This document shows, piece by piece, positions 53,525 through 62,078 of a stretch of DNA of 64,000 bases. Location of the stretch: the NCBI GenBank assembly GCA_902526595.1, contig CABZLO010000003.1, positions 1 to 64,000 on the forward strand, read 5' to 3'. Numbering within the stretch: the first letter of the stretch is position 1; each line of letters begins with the position of its first letter. The stretch comes from an uncultured Pelagibacteraceae bacterium (GTDB taxonomy: Bacteria; Pseudomonadota; Alphaproteobacteria; Pelagibacterales; Pelagibacteraceae). The notes under the pieces were generated by a model that was not told the DNA's origin, searched no databases, and worked only from the letters and a program-made list of their open reading frames with translations. The translations under genes and the position numbers were made by a program.

Positions 53525-56183
53525 AAGAATACCAACAAAGTTACTCAAGGAAGATATCCGTTATTTAGGAACAGCACTTGGTGAAGTCATCAAAGATCAA
53601 GAGGGTATAAAGTTTTTTAATTTAGTTGAGAAAGTAAGAAAGCTATCAAAAGCTAATAAAATCAATATTAAAAACAACAATTCATTTAAAAAATTAGTTA
53701 AAACTATAAAAAATATTAACCCTAAAGATACTTTCAGATTAACAAGAGCATTTAGTCATTTAATAAATTTCATAAATTTAGCAGAGTCCATAGATACTGC
53801 TAGAAACTTAGATGAATATGAAACAAAAAGAAAAAATTTAAAATACAATATATTTATAGAGGAAATATTTAAAAATCTTTTTAAAAATAAGAAAATACGA
53901 AATAGTAAAATCTATAATCTTGCAAAGAGTTTAGATATTGGAATAGTTCTAACAGCTCATCCTACAGAGGTGAAAAGAAGAACTTTAATTCAAAAATATC
54001 GCAAAATTATTGAAATTTTAGAGCAGAGAGATCTTTTCAAATCTTATCCCTCAAAAATTAAAATATTAGATAAACAATTGCGAGATGAATTTTCAATTAT
54101 TTGGAACACAGATGATCTTAAAAGAACAAAACCGACCCCCTTTGATGAGGCAAGGTGGGGTCTAGCAATTATAGAGGATAGTCTTTGGGACACAATTCCA
54201 AAAGTATATAGAAGATTGAATTCTATTTTTGTTAAAAATATGAAAAAAGGATTACCAAAAAATTTTAATCCCATTCAATTTGGGTCATGGATGGGTGGTG
54301 ATAGAGATGGAAATCCAAATGTAACATCTCAAGTTACCAAACAAGTGATTTTATTATCAAGATGGGAAGCTGCAAAACTTTACGAAAAAACGTTGACTAA
54401 AATTATAAGATCTTACTCCATGAAAAAATGTTCAAAAAAAATATCTAATCAAGTAGGAAAGTCTTTCGAACCTTATCGTGTCTTTTTAAGACCCCTAAGA
54501 GACAAAATAAGGTTGACACATAGATCTATTGAACAATACTTAATTGACAAAAAACCTTTGAACCAAAAAAATTTATTAAGATCCACTGAGGAAATCTTAA
54601 AGCCTTTAAGAGTTGTAAGGGAGTCGTTAGAGCAAAATCAAAATGAAAATATTGCTAGTGGAGATTTGTTAGATCTTATGAGAAGAGCAAAGTGTTTTGG
54701 TATAAATCTAGCTAAATTAGATATTAGACAAGAATCTTCGAGACATACTCAATTAATCGCTGAGTTAGTTAAAAAAAAATTCAATGGAAATTATTATAAA
54801 TTTTCTGAGGATGAAAAAATTAATTTCTTAAAATCTAAATTACTTTCAAAAAAAAATTGTATAAACAATTTTAAATTTTCTAATAAAGAAAATAATGAAG
54901 TTTGGTCCACATTTAAAATACTTGCTGACGAACCTTCTGAATGTTTAGGTGCCTATGTGATTTCAATGACCACTTCTGTATCTGATATTTTAGCAGTTTC
55001 ATTTCTTCAAAAAGAAGCAAAAATAAAGCATAAATTAAGAGTTGTTCCGTTGTTTGAAACGTTAGATGATTTAGTCAATGCAAGTGAAATAATCAAAAAT
55101 TTGTTTTCAAAAAAATGGTACAGAAAATTAATAAATAATAAACAAGAAATAATGATAGGTTACTCTGACTCTAGCAAAGATGCAGGTAAAATATGTGCAA
55201 GTTGGCATCAATATAAAGCGCAGGAGCAGATTGTTAAATTAGCAAAAAAATATAGCGTTAATGCGAGTTTTTTTCATGGAAGAGGAGGTTCGCCAGGAAG
55301 AGGTGGAGGACCAATTCAAGCAACCCTAAGATCTCAACCACCAAACTCTGTAAATGGAAAAATAAGAATTACAGACCAAGGTGAAGTTATTCAGCAAAAA
55401 TATGGTTATGAACCAATTGCTGAATATAATTTGTGTAGTTACATCGGGGCAGTAACTGAGGCAACATTAAATCCACCACCAACACCAAAACTTGATTGGA
55501 GGTCACTAATTGAAAAAATGTCAGATATTTCAAAAAGTTCATATAGAAAAAATATCAATCAAAGTTCAGAATTTATAAAATATTTTAAAAATGTCACACC
55601 CCATCAAGCGCTTGGTAAATTATCTATTGGATCCAGACCATCAAAAAGAAAGAATTTAGATAATATTAAAAGTTTACGAGCTATACCTTGGGTATTCGCA
55701 TGGACACAGATTAGATTAATGTTACCTGCGTGGTTAGGTAGCGCTGAAGCTTTAAGATATGCTTATATAAAAAAGTTTAGAAGGACTTTAATAGATATGG
55801 AAAAAAATTGGCCCTTTTTCAATTCAATGTTAGATATACTTGATATGGTAATTACAAAAGCTGATCCAGAAATTTCAAAAATTTATGAGAAATATTTAGC
55901 AGATGAAAAACTAAAAAGAGTTGGAAAAAAACTTAGATTTCAATTTGAAGTAATAAAAAAATTAAATAAAAAAATTACTACAAAAGAAATTTTATTAACA
56001 CGAAAACAATCTAGAACATTAATAATTGTGAGAAATATATATTCAGAAGTACTAAATATCATACAGCCCATTGTGATCCACAAGCTTAAAAAAAATAAAA
56101 AAATATCTGATAAAAAAGATTTAAACGATGCACTTTTAACTTCAATTGCAGGTATATCTGCAGCCATGAAAAATACTGGGTAA
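53499..56183 (+). CDS. ppc: Phosphoenolpyruvate carboxylase
   Basis: An 894-aa PEPC of normal length. LTAHPTEVKRRTL near residue 152 holds the catalytic His, FGSWMGGDRDGNPNVT the substrate site, GYSDSSKDAGK and FFHGRGGSPGRGGGP near residue 594 the second active-site His and the glycine loop. It carboxylates PEP to oxaloacetate for anaplerosis. The ATG lies inside the lactonase gene (26-nt overlap); the stop overlaps ccdA by one base. Confidence 0.96.
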   Translation: MKKRDLYYERIPTKLLKEDIRYLGTALGEVIKDQEGIKFFNLVEKVRKLSKANKINIKNNNSFKKLVKTIKNINPKDTFRLTRAFSHLINFINLAESIDTARNLDEYETKRKNLKYNIFIEEIFKNLFKNKKIRNSKIYNLAKSLDIGIVLTAHPTEVKRRTLIQKYRKIIEILEQRDLFKSYPSKIKILDKQLRDEFSIIWNTDDLKRTKPTPFDEARWGLAIIEDSLWDTIPKVYRRLNSIFVKNMKKGLPKNFNPIQFGSWMGGDRDGNPNVTSQVTKQVILLSRWEAAKLYEKTLTKIIRSYSMKKCSKKISNQVGKSFEPYRVFLRPLRDKIRLTHRSIEQYLIDKKPLNQKNLLRSTEEILKPLRVVRESLEQNQNENIASGDLLDLMRRAKCFGINLAKLDIRQESSRHTQLIAELVKKKFNGNYYKFSEDEKINFLKSKLLSKKNCINNFKFSNKENNEVWSTFKILADEPSECLGAYVISMTTSVSDILAVSFLQKEAKIKHKLRVVPLFETLDDLVNASEIIKNLFSKKWYRKLINNKQEIMIGYSDSSKDAGKICASWHQYKAQEQIVKLAKKYSVNASFFHGRGGSPGRGGGPIQATLRSQPPNSVNGKIRITDQGEVIQQKYGYEPIAEYNLCSYIGAVTEATLNPPPTPKLDWRSLIEKMSDISKSSYRKNINQSSEFIKYFKNVTPHQALGKLSIGSRPSKRKNLDNIKSLRAIPWVFAWTQIRLMLPAWLGSAEALRYAYIKKFRRTLIDMEKNWPFFNSMLDILDMVITKADPEISKIYEKYLADEKLKRVGKKLRFQFEVIKKLNKKITTKEILLTRKQSRTLIIVRNIYSEVLNIIQPIVIHKLKKNKKISDKKDLNDALLTSIAGISAAMKNTG

Positions 56184-56890
56184 TGTTTGAGTTTTTAATT
56201 GCTTTTGGTGCAGGATTAATAAGTTTTTTATCACCTTGTGTGTTACCTTTAATTCCAGGATATGTTTCTTATATTTCGGGCCAATCACTTCAAGAAATAT
56301 TAGAGTCAAAAAAAACAAATTTCTTTCCTCTTGTCTTATTTTGTTTAGGGTTTTCAACTGTATTTGTGTTATTAGGTGCTTCGGCATCTTTTTTAGGGCA
56401 AGCACTTTTACAAAACTCTGAAGTTCTAAGAGTTATTGCAGGAATAATTATTGTAATATTTTCATTTCAGTTACTAGGTATCATTAATATTTCTTATCTA
56501 AATTTTGAAAAAAGATTTGATGCAAAAGAGTCTAGAAATATTTTGTTTCCATATGTAATTGGTCTTGCATTTGGTTTTGGGTGGACTCCTTGTATTGGAC
56601 CTATTTTAGGCTCTATCTTAGCTTTAGCCTCTATTGAAGAAACATTATCAAGAGCAATAATATTATTGATATCTTACTCTTTAGGTCTTGCTATACCTTT
56701 TGTATTGTCAGGATATTTAATTCAAAGATTTTTATTATTTTCTAAAAATTTTAGAAAAAACATAAATTTAATCTCAAAAATAGGTGGAATAACTCTTTTA
56801 GTTACAGGTATTTTAATTTTAACTAATCAATTACAGGCAATTGGTTTTTATATAATTAAAGTTTTTCCTTTTATGCAAAATTTCGGCTAA
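56183..56890 (+). CDS. ccdA: Cytochrome c biogenesis protein CcdA
   Basis: A 235-aa six-helix membrane protein. GLISFLSPCVLPLIPGYVSYISG and FGFGWTPCIGPILGSILALAS carry the two redox cysteines that shuttle electrons from thioredoxin across the inner membrane. Length is typical. One-base overlap with ppc. Confidence 0.95.
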   Translation: MFEFLIAFGAGLISFLSPCVLPLIPGYVSYISGQSLQEILESKKTNFFPLVLFCLGFSTVFVLLGASASFLGQALLQNSEVLRVIAGIIIVIFSFQLLGIINISYLNFEKRFDAKESRNILFPYVIGLAFGFGWTPCIGPILGSILALASIEETLSRAIILLISYSLGLAIPFVLSGYLIQRFLLFSKNFRKNINLISKIGGITLLVTGILILTNQLQAIGFYIIKVFPFMQNFG

Positions 56891-56899
56891 AAAGAAGAG

Positions 56900-57487
56900 A
56901 TGAAAATCTATCAAATAGACTCAAGTGCTAGAAAAAAAGGCTCAACCTCAAGAGCTTTAGCCAAAAAATTATTAGATAAAATAAAGAAGCCTGGAGATGA
57001 AGTCTTATATAGAGATTTAGATCAAGAAATGCTTTTTGTAAGTGGGCTTACTGAGTCAGGGATGAAAATTGATGAAAAAGATCAAACTGAACATCATAAA
57101 AAAATGTTCGAATTATCAGATCAACTTGTAAAAGAACTTAAGGAAAGTGATATAATTATTATTTCAGCCCCAATTTATAATTACGGTCCACCAGCTACAT
57201 TAAAAGCTTGGTCAGACCTAGCAGCTAGAATTGGAGAAACTTTTAAGTTTAAACCCAATGGAAGAAGAGAAGGACTACTAAAAAATAAACAAGCTTATTT
57301 AGTAATCACCTCAGGTGGCACAAAACTTAACAGTGCTGAAGATTTTTTAACTCCATGGCTAAAATTTATTTTAAATTTTTTTGGAATAGAGAAGGTAGAA
57401 GTAATCAGTGCTGATCAAATGGCTCTTGATTATGATAAATCGATTAAAGCTGCAGAGGCTCAAATTGAGAGTTTATTCAAAAATTGA
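56900..57487 (+). CDS. FMN-dependent NADH-azoreductase-like flavoprotein
   Basis: A 195-aa flavodoxin_2-fold protein. YQIDSSARKKGSTSRALAKKLLDKI is the FMN phosphate loop, IIISAPIYNYGPPATLKAWSDLAARIGETFKF the AzoR signature, VITSGGT the second FMN loop. Cytosolic quinone or azo reductase. Starts 9 nt after ccdA with AAGAAGAG upstream. Confidence 0.88.
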   Translation: MKIYQIDSSARKKGSTSRALAKKLLDKIKKPGDEVLYRDLDQEMLFVSGLTESGMKIDEKDQTEHHKKMFELSDQLVKELKESDIIIISAPIYNYGPPATLKAWSDLAARIGETFKFKPNGRREGLLKNKQAYLVITSGGTKLNSAEDFLTPWLKFILNFFGIEKVEVISADQMALDYDKSIKAAEAQIESLFKN

Positions 57488-57545
57488 AAGATATAAATTT
57501 AAAAATTAACTTTAACCAAAATTAATTTGATAGTAAGAGTTCTTT

Positions 57546-58349
57546 GTGAATTATTTAGATAAAAAAAAATACAAAATATTTGCTAATTTTTTAAATCAAT
57601 TAGCAAAAGATCTTACTAATTTTTATTATTCTAAATTAAATAGAACTTTTAAAGTTTCAAATAAACTAAAAGGAAAAGGCTACGACCCTGTAACAACATC
57701 AGACAAAGCTTTTGAAAAATTCATAAGATCAAAAATAAAAAAAAAATTTCCAAATCACCAAGTAATAGGAGAAGAGTTTGGACATAAAAAATCAAAAAGT
57801 GAATTTACATGGGTAATTGATCCTATAGATGGAACAAGATCATTTGTAATAGGAAATCCTACTTGGAGTAATCTAATTTCTTTAAATTATAAAGGTTCTC
57901 CAGTTTTAGGATTAGCTAATTTTCCGGTTTTAAAAAAATATTATTTAAATTACTCTGATAAATTAGCGTACGTTGTAGAAAATGGAAAAAAAAGAAAAAT
58001 TCATGTAAATAAAAAAGCTACTTTTAAAAATGTTAGAGTGTCTGCAGCATTTCATGGATCTTTATCTCTTAATAAACAAAAAAAAATTCCCCAAATTTTA
58101 AAATTAATGCAATTTCCCTGCAGTGATGCCTTAAGTTATTCACATTTGGCTGAAGGCAGACTAGATATTGTTATTCAATGCTCTAATAAAATTTGGGATA
58201 TTCATCCTTTAATACCAGTCATTAAAGCTGCAGGCGGATACTTAAATACTTGGAATAATAAAGACGCAATTAAAGGTGGCAACATTTTAGTTTCTTCAAA
58301 TAAAACTATTCATCAAAAATTTTTAAAATTACTAAAACCTGTTAGTTAA
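57546..58349 (+). CDS. hisN: Inositol monophosphatase-family phosphatase (histidinol-phosphatase HisN-like)
   Basis: A 267-aa Mg-dependent phosphatase starting at GTG. GYDPVTTSDKAFEKFIR, GEEFGHKKS, VIDPIDGTRSFVIGNPTW and KIWDIHPLIPVIKAAGG (in place of WDxAA) are the metal and substrate elements. The GTRSFVxGNPTW wording matches HisN-type histidinol phosphatases rather than SuhB. SAR11 genomes need such an enzyme for histidine synthesis; hisI is elsewhere in the window. Confidence 0.82.
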   Translation: MNYLDKKKYKIFANFLNQLAKDLTNFYYSKLNRTFKVSNKLKGKGYDPVTTSDKAFEKFIRSKIKKKFPNHQVIGEEFGHKKSKSEFTWVIDPIDGTRSFVIGNPTWSNLISLNYKGSPVLGLANFPVLKKYYLNYSDKLAYVVENGKKRKIHVNKKATFKNVRVSAAFHGSLSLNKQKKIPQILKLMQFPCSDALSYSHLAEGRLDIVIQCSNKIWDIHPLIPVIKAAGGYLNTWNNKDAIKGGNILVSSNKTIHQKFLKLLKPVS

Positions 58350-58364
58350 TAATTTTAATTAATT

Positions 58365-58718
58365 ATGAATTTAGAGTATATTTTTAAAATATTACATAAA
58401 GAAGAATGGACTAAAGCAAAAAATAGTGGTGTTTATTCTGGTTCATCAAAGGATTTAGAGGATGGATATATTCACTTTTCTGAGGAGGATCAAGTTTTAG
58501 AAACTTTAAAAAAATACTTCTTTAAACAGAATGATTTAATCTTATTAAAAGTACATACCTTACATCTTGATCATTTGCTTTGGGAGCAAGCCTCTAATGG
58601 TGATATGTATCCTCATTTATACTCGCCTCTTGATATAAAAAATGTGAAAGATGAATTTGAATTAAACTTGAATGAAAATGGAATTCATCAATTACCAGAT
58701 AATTTTAGAAACAATTAG
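58365..58718 (+). CDS. DUF952 family protein
   Basis: A 117-aa protein. YIFKILHKEEWTKAKNSGVYSGSSKDLEDGYIHFSEEDQV is the DUF952 signature (glutathione-S-transferase-associated small fold), ending with DMYPHLYSPLDIKNV. Function unknown. Convergent with the SMR-like gene, 6 nt apart. Confidence 0.9.
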   Translation: MNLEYIFKILHKEEWTKAKNSGVYSGSSKDLEDGYIHFSEEDQVLETLKKYFFKQNDLILLKVHTLHLDHLLWEQASNGDMYPHLYSPLDIKNVKDEFELNLNENGIHQLPDNFRNN

Positions 58719-58724
58719 TGTTTA

Positions 58725-59060
58725 TTAACTTATTCTCCCCAAATAATTGACCATCACTACACCAATTATAATTAATATTATTCCAATTATCCCATAGATA
58801 TTTGGAATTTGGTTAAATTTAAGTACAGCAAATAGAACAACCCCTGTTACAGTTAATCCACTATAAGTCGAGTAAGCAAATCCGACTGGAAGAGCCGACA
58901 TTGCTTTTGCTATTGAAAACATAGTAATACACATAAATAATATACATAAGAAAGATGGAGTAAATTTTGTAAAACCATCTGAAATCTTGGCCAAACTATT
59001 TGATGCTATTCCAAATATAATCCCATTTGCTAAAAATAAATATCCTAAAAAAGGTTTCAT
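58725..59060 (-). CDS. SMR-like small multidrug-resistance-fold membrane protein (1)
   Basis: A 111-aa four-helix protein. AMSALPVGFAYSTYSGLTVTGVVLFAVLKFNQIPNIYGIIGIILIIIGVVMVNYLG clearly follows the SMR pattern (G-x-AY-x-x-W/YSG...). The first helix reads IFGIASNSLAK where SMR exporters have AExxGTTxMK, so the conserved membrane Glu is missing. Probably a heteromer partner of the protein at 59290. Substrate unknown. Confidence 0.82.
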   Translation of the reverse strand: MKPFLGYLFLANGIIFGIASNSLAKISDGFTKFTPSFLCILFMCITMFSIAKAMSALPVGFAYSTYSGLTVTGVVLFAVLKFNQIPNIYGIIGIILIIIGVVMVNYLGRIS

Positions 59061-59062
59061 AA

Positions 59063-59287
59063 TTACTTTATAGTAATTTTATCAATTAGAGATCTTATCA
59101 TTGGTGCTATTAAAATAGCAGCTATTAGAGCAACAGGAAAAGCAAACATCCAAGAATAAAACCACCTTCCAAAAAATCCATCTGTGAAACTTGTATTAAC
59201 AGCTACAACAACACCACTCATAATTAAACTCATTCCAAAAGACATCAAGAAAATAAAAACAAATTGTGCATATTTTTTTTTAATCAT
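59063..59287 (-). CDS. DUF2798-like two-helix membrane protein
   Basis: A 74-aa protein. KYAQFVFIFLMSFGMSLIMSGVVVAVNTSF and RWFYSWMFAFPVALIAAILIAPMIRSLIDKI match DUF2798, a family of two-helix proteins. It sits between the two SMR-like genes with 2-nt gaps, so all three are probably made together. Confidence 0.85.
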   Translation of the reverse strand: MIKKKYAQFVFIFLMSFGMSLIMSGVVVAVNTSFTDGFFGRWFYSWMFAFPVALIAAILIAPMIRSLIDKITIK

Positions 59288-59289
59288 AT

Positions 59290-59622
59290 TTAATTATTTC
59301 CTAACAAGTTAACCATTAACACTCCAATGATTATAAGAGCTAATCCAATTAACGAATATAAATTTGGTATTTGATTAAATCTAATGACACCAACAATCAC
59401 AGTTGCTATGATTGTTAATCCTGCAAATGACGCATAGGTTATCCCCATTGGTATATTTTTCATTACCAATGAAAGTGCATACATACATAGAACTATAGTA
59501 ATTGCAGTAATGATACTTGGAAAGAGAAGGGTAAATCCCTCAGCACTTTTTGCAAAACTATTAGAAGTAACACCTAGGAAAACAGCAATTCCTAAAAAAA
59601 GGTAAGAAGTAGCGAGACTCAT
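59290..59622 (-). CDS. SMR-like small multidrug-resistance-fold membrane protein (2)
   Basis: A 110-aa four-helix protein, paralogous to 58725-59060: LVMKNIPMGITYASFAGLTIIATVIVGVIRFNQIPNLYSLIGLALIIIGVLMVNLLG. The first helix is FLGVTSNSFAK, again without the SMR glutamate. Paired SMR genes often form heterodimers. No strong Shine-Dalgarno is visible upstream. Confidence 0.82.
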   Translation of the reverse strand: MSLATSYLFLGIAVFLGVTSNSFAKSAEGFTLLFPSIITAITIVLCMYALSLVMKNIPMGITYASFAGLTIIATVIVGVIRFNQIPNLYSLIGLALIIIGVLMVNLLGNN

Positions 59623-59660
59623 TTTATTACTTTAAATGATATCCCGCTAAATTTATATAA

Positions 59661-59981
59661 TTATTTAGGTATTGGAGTAGCTCCTGTCTCCAAGCTTGCT
59701 ATTTTTCCATCTTTATATTTGTAAACAGCCATCACAGCTTCAACATTACCATCATTAAATGTTACAAAAGCATGATGAACACCTACTTCATCATTTTCAT
59801 AAACTATTCTTACTTTATCTTGATTAATGTCACCACTCATGGCCCATTTCATTACGTCACTTTTATTTAAAACATTTCCTGACTTATGCATTGTGAATTT
59901 AAAATCATCATGCAAAAGTTCGTTCATTGCTGCTTCATCTTTGTTTTTCAAAGCAGCGCTGTATTTTTCTAATATCGACAT
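59661..59981 (-). CDS. NTF2-like (SnoaL-type) small protein
   Basis: A 106-aa protein. SILEKYSAALKNKDEAAMNELLHDDFKFTMHKSG is the NTF2-fold helix-strand start, ending VYKYKDGKIASLETGATPIPK. The fold makes a cone-shaped pocket used by enzymes or binders. AAGGAG lies 8 nt before the ATG. A second NTF2-like gene is at 62079. Function unknown. Confidence 0.75.
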   Translation of the reverse strand: MSILEKYSAALKNKDEAAMNELLHDDFKFTMHKSGNVLNKSDVMKWAMSGDINQDKVRIVYENDEVGVHHAFVTFNDGNVEAVMAVYKYKDGKIASLETGATPIPK

Positions 59982-59983
59982 TT

Positions 59984-60274
59984 CTATGCTCCTTGTATTA
60001 TTATCCCATTAGTGTTTGCATTAACTAATCGGATTTGTTTTATTGGTTGATATTCTTCCGAATTATACCATTCCAATGCTTTTTCATAGGAAGGAAACTT
60101 TATTACAACAGTTCTGCTATATTGCCAAGTTCCTTCTATAATTTGGTTTGTACCACCTCTAATTATGTAATCACCACCAAATTTTTCTGCAACCGGTTTA
60201 ACTTTTTCAACATATTCTTTATAATCTTCTGGATTAGTTACCTCTATATTAAAAATAGCATAACCGGCCTGCAT
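59984..60274 (-). CDS. DUF1330 family protein (dimeric alpha/beta barrel)
   Basis: A 96-aa protein. AGYAIFNIEVTNPEDYKEYVEKVKPVAEKFGGDYIIRGG and VVIKFPSYEKALEWYNSEEYQPIKQIR are DUF1330 hallmarks of the ferredoxin-like barrel. The next gene follows after 2 nt. Function unknown; related folds include monooxygenases. Confidence 0.9.
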   Translation of the reverse strand: MQAGYAIFNIEVTNPEDYKEYVEKVKPVAEKFGGDYIIRGGTNQIIEGTWQYSRTVVIKFPSYEKALEWYNSEEYQPIKQIRLVNANTNGIIIQGA

Positions 60275-60283
60275 TTTTTTAAA

Positions 60284-60574
60284 TTAAAGACTTATCTCTG
60301 ACATTTCCCAAAGCTGAGCACTTTCTATGCATTCTTCATAAATCGCTTTTGCAGTAGGGTTATTTCCAGATACAAATTCTTTCATTCCAGGTTCATTATG
60401 AACTGAAACCTTGAACAACATACCTGTTTTATCTGGTTTCATTGCCCCAATAGTTTTTTCTGGATAGGCAACGCTTTTTCTAACACCCATTCCCTCATCA
60501 GATTGCATCCATCCCATGAAAGTCTCCATTTTACCTTCTTTAAAATTTACTAATGCTAACATTTCTTTTTCCAT
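60284..60574 (-). CDS. Hypothetical protein, probable alpha/beta-barrel type
   Basis: A 96-aa cytosolic protein. EMLALVNFKEGKMETFMGWMQSDEGMGVRKSVAYPEKTIGAMKPDKTG is followed by MLFKVSVHNEPGMKEFV. Size and strand-helix pattern resemble ABM/DUF1330-like barrels, but no family is assigned. AAGGAG lies 7 nt before the ATG. Confidence 0.65.
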   Translation of the reverse strand: MEKEMLALVNFKEGKMETFMGWMQSDEGMGVRKSVAYPEKTIGAMKPDKTGMLFKVSVHNEPGMKEFVSGNNPTAKAIYEECIESAQLWEMSEISL

Positions 60575-60594
60575 TATTTTCTCCTTTTGTTAAT

Positions 60595-60972
60595 TTAATA
60601 TAAAGTCTGTACTACTTTTTTAACTCGCTCTTCACCGTCTGGAACAGCTGAATTTACAAAAGTATGACAAGCCTCTGTTTTTGCTTCATCATATTTTGAG
60701 CCATAAAACTTATCGACAGCTTTATTTACTCCATCATCCCATTCCTTTTCAGGAATTCCTATTTCTAAAGCATAAGATTTAAGAACTTTTACGGATGCCA
60801 TTGATTTTTCTTTCATACTGTATTCAAAAGTTTCACCAGATGGCAAAAAGTAGTTGGCCATATAAATCCCGCTACATTCCCAAGCTCTAGATTTATCACT
60901 ATCCGACATCCCTGCAATTGCAGTTGATGAAAGAAGAGCACTAAATAGTAATATTAATGTCGTTTTTCTCAT
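60595..60972 (-). CDS. Small exported protein, 125 aa
   Basis: Signal peptide KTTLILLFSALLSSTAIA, cleavage before GMSDSDK. The mature part is helical with two cysteines (WECSGIY and EACHTFV) that may form a disulfide. AGGAG is positioned well before the ATG. No family recognised. Part of the small-gene cluster. Confidence 0.7.
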   Translation of the reverse strand: MRKTTLILLFSALLSSTAIAGMSDSDKSRAWECSGIYMANYFLPSGETFEYSMKEKSMASVKVLKSYALEIGIPEKEWDDGVNKAVDKFYGSKYDEAKTEACHTFVNSAVPDGEERVKKVVQTLY

Positions 60973-60993
60973 TATATATCTCCTGTTTTTTAA

Positions 60994-61467
60994 TTAATAA
61001 GTATAATTTCCACTCATTTGATTTAATGAATGAGCCATTCCAGCTTTACCTTTAATATTTTGTCTGCTTGAGAAACCTGTTCCAGAAATTTTTTCATATT
61101 TTCCAGTACCACCAACAATTACAAAGTCTCCAGATCCACCTTGGCCTCCAGTTCCTTTACCTTTATAATTAATGAAAACCTTTTCACCATCCATTAGGTA
61201 AAAAGTACACATACCTGTTTCGTCATCAAATTTTCCGGCAACCAAAGTTAGTCCTCCAATACAGTGCATAGTAGACTTATCAAAAAAACTTCCTTCTTTA
61301 TCTGAAAGACCAGCATTACCATCATAAGTAATACTCATATTTCCATTTCCTCCATCCATTACATTTACTGCCCAAGACCCTGCTCCAGAGGCATTAAATT
61401 TACCTGTTTCAGCTAAAGAGTAGGTTGTTAATAATGAAATTATTAATGTTAATATTATTTTTTTCAT
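60994..61467 (-). CDS. Small exported beta-rich protein (allene-oxide-cyclase-like barrel)
   Basis: A 157-aa protein with a signal peptide (KKIILTLIISLLTTYSLA). The mature sequence is Gly-rich with repeating strand motifs; VIVGGTGKYEKISGTG resembles the G-G-TGxYxxxxG motif of AOC-like/dirigent-like barrels. Two cysteines (MHCIGG and GMCTFY). AGGAG upstream. Function unknown. Confidence 0.65.
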   Translation of the reverse strand: MKKIILTLIISLLTTYSLAETGKFNASGAGSWAVNVMDGGNGNMSITYDGNAGLSDKEGSFFDKSTMHCIGGLTLVAGKFDDETGMCTFYLMDGEKVFINYKGKGTGGQGGSGDFVIVGGTGKYEKISGTGFSSRQNIKGKAGMAHSLNQMSGNYTY

Positions 61468-61476
61468 TTTTATCTC

Positions 61477-61764
61477 CTATTTGTTAAAATCAAAAACTTC
61501 CTCTTTAACTTCAGTAAATTGATGAGGTTCAAAAAAATCGTTCATCTGAGAAAGCTGTTCATTAATAGCATCAGTACTTTCTGCCATCCAATGACAAAAC
61601 ATTGTCATAGTATCACCTGGGGTGTAATATGTCATTTGGCATTTAGCTTTATCACTAGTGGAAGATTTAATCATATCTTCTCTGGACATGCCGCCTAAAA
61701 CCTCGTTAAATTTGTCTTTCATTTCTTTCGATTTAAAAGTGTGAGTTACCATATAGTATTTCAT
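61477..61764 (-). CDS. Hypothetical protein, 95 aa, probable alpha/beta-barrel type
   Basis: KYYMVTHTFKSKEMKDKFNEVLGGMSREDMIKS and CQMTYYTPGDTMTMFCHWMAESTDAI give the strand-helix-strand pattern of ferredoxin-like barrels. It resembles no family I can name with certainty. AGGAG before the ATG. Confidence 0.65.
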   Translation of the reverse strand: MKYYMVTHTFKSKEMKDKFNEVLGGMSREDMIKSSTSDKAKCQMTYYTPGDTMTMFCHWMAESTDAINEQLSQMNDFFEPHQFTEVKEEVFDFNK

Positions 61765-61785
61765 TTTTTCTCCTTTTTTTATTGT

Positions 61786-62055
61786 TTAGTCAGAGCAAAC
61801 GCTCATTACTGTTGTCTCTTGTTTGTGTCCTGATTTCTCAATTACTCTGGCATTTTCGGGATCTTGCATGAATTTTTGCATTGTATCTGCCGTAGGTGTT
61901 TCCATTACGATATGTACTTTATTTGTATTTTCTATTTCATTTCCAACATAAATTGTTTTAATTCCTGCAGCTTCTCTTGCATTAGAATGTTGGTCAAACA
62001 TTTTTTTCCAGTGAACCCAATCATTAACTTCAAAGTTACCAATAATTTTTACCAT
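61786..62055 (-). CDS. Hypothetical protein, 89 aa, ABM-like barrel
   Basis: The ORF track starts at TTG 62067; ATG 62055 has GGAGGG five to six bases upstream and gives MVKIIGNFEVNDWVHWKKMFDQHSNAREAAGIKTIYVGNE. The DW..W...FD.H...R...G pattern is that of small ABM/DUF-like monooxygenase-fold proteins. It ends with a Cys (MSVCSD). Function unknown. Confidence 0.7.
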   Translation of the reverse strand: MVKIIGNFEVNDWVHWKKMFDQHSNAREAAGIKTIYVGNEIENTNKVHIVMETPTADTMQKFMQDPENARVIEKSGHKQETTVMSVCSD

Positions 62056-62078
62056 TATTCCCTCCAAACTATTGTTTC

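Noticed and set aside
62056-62067. TTG start for the ABM-like 89-aa protein
   Set aside because: The TTGGAGGG sequence is the Shine-Dalgarno for ATG 62055.
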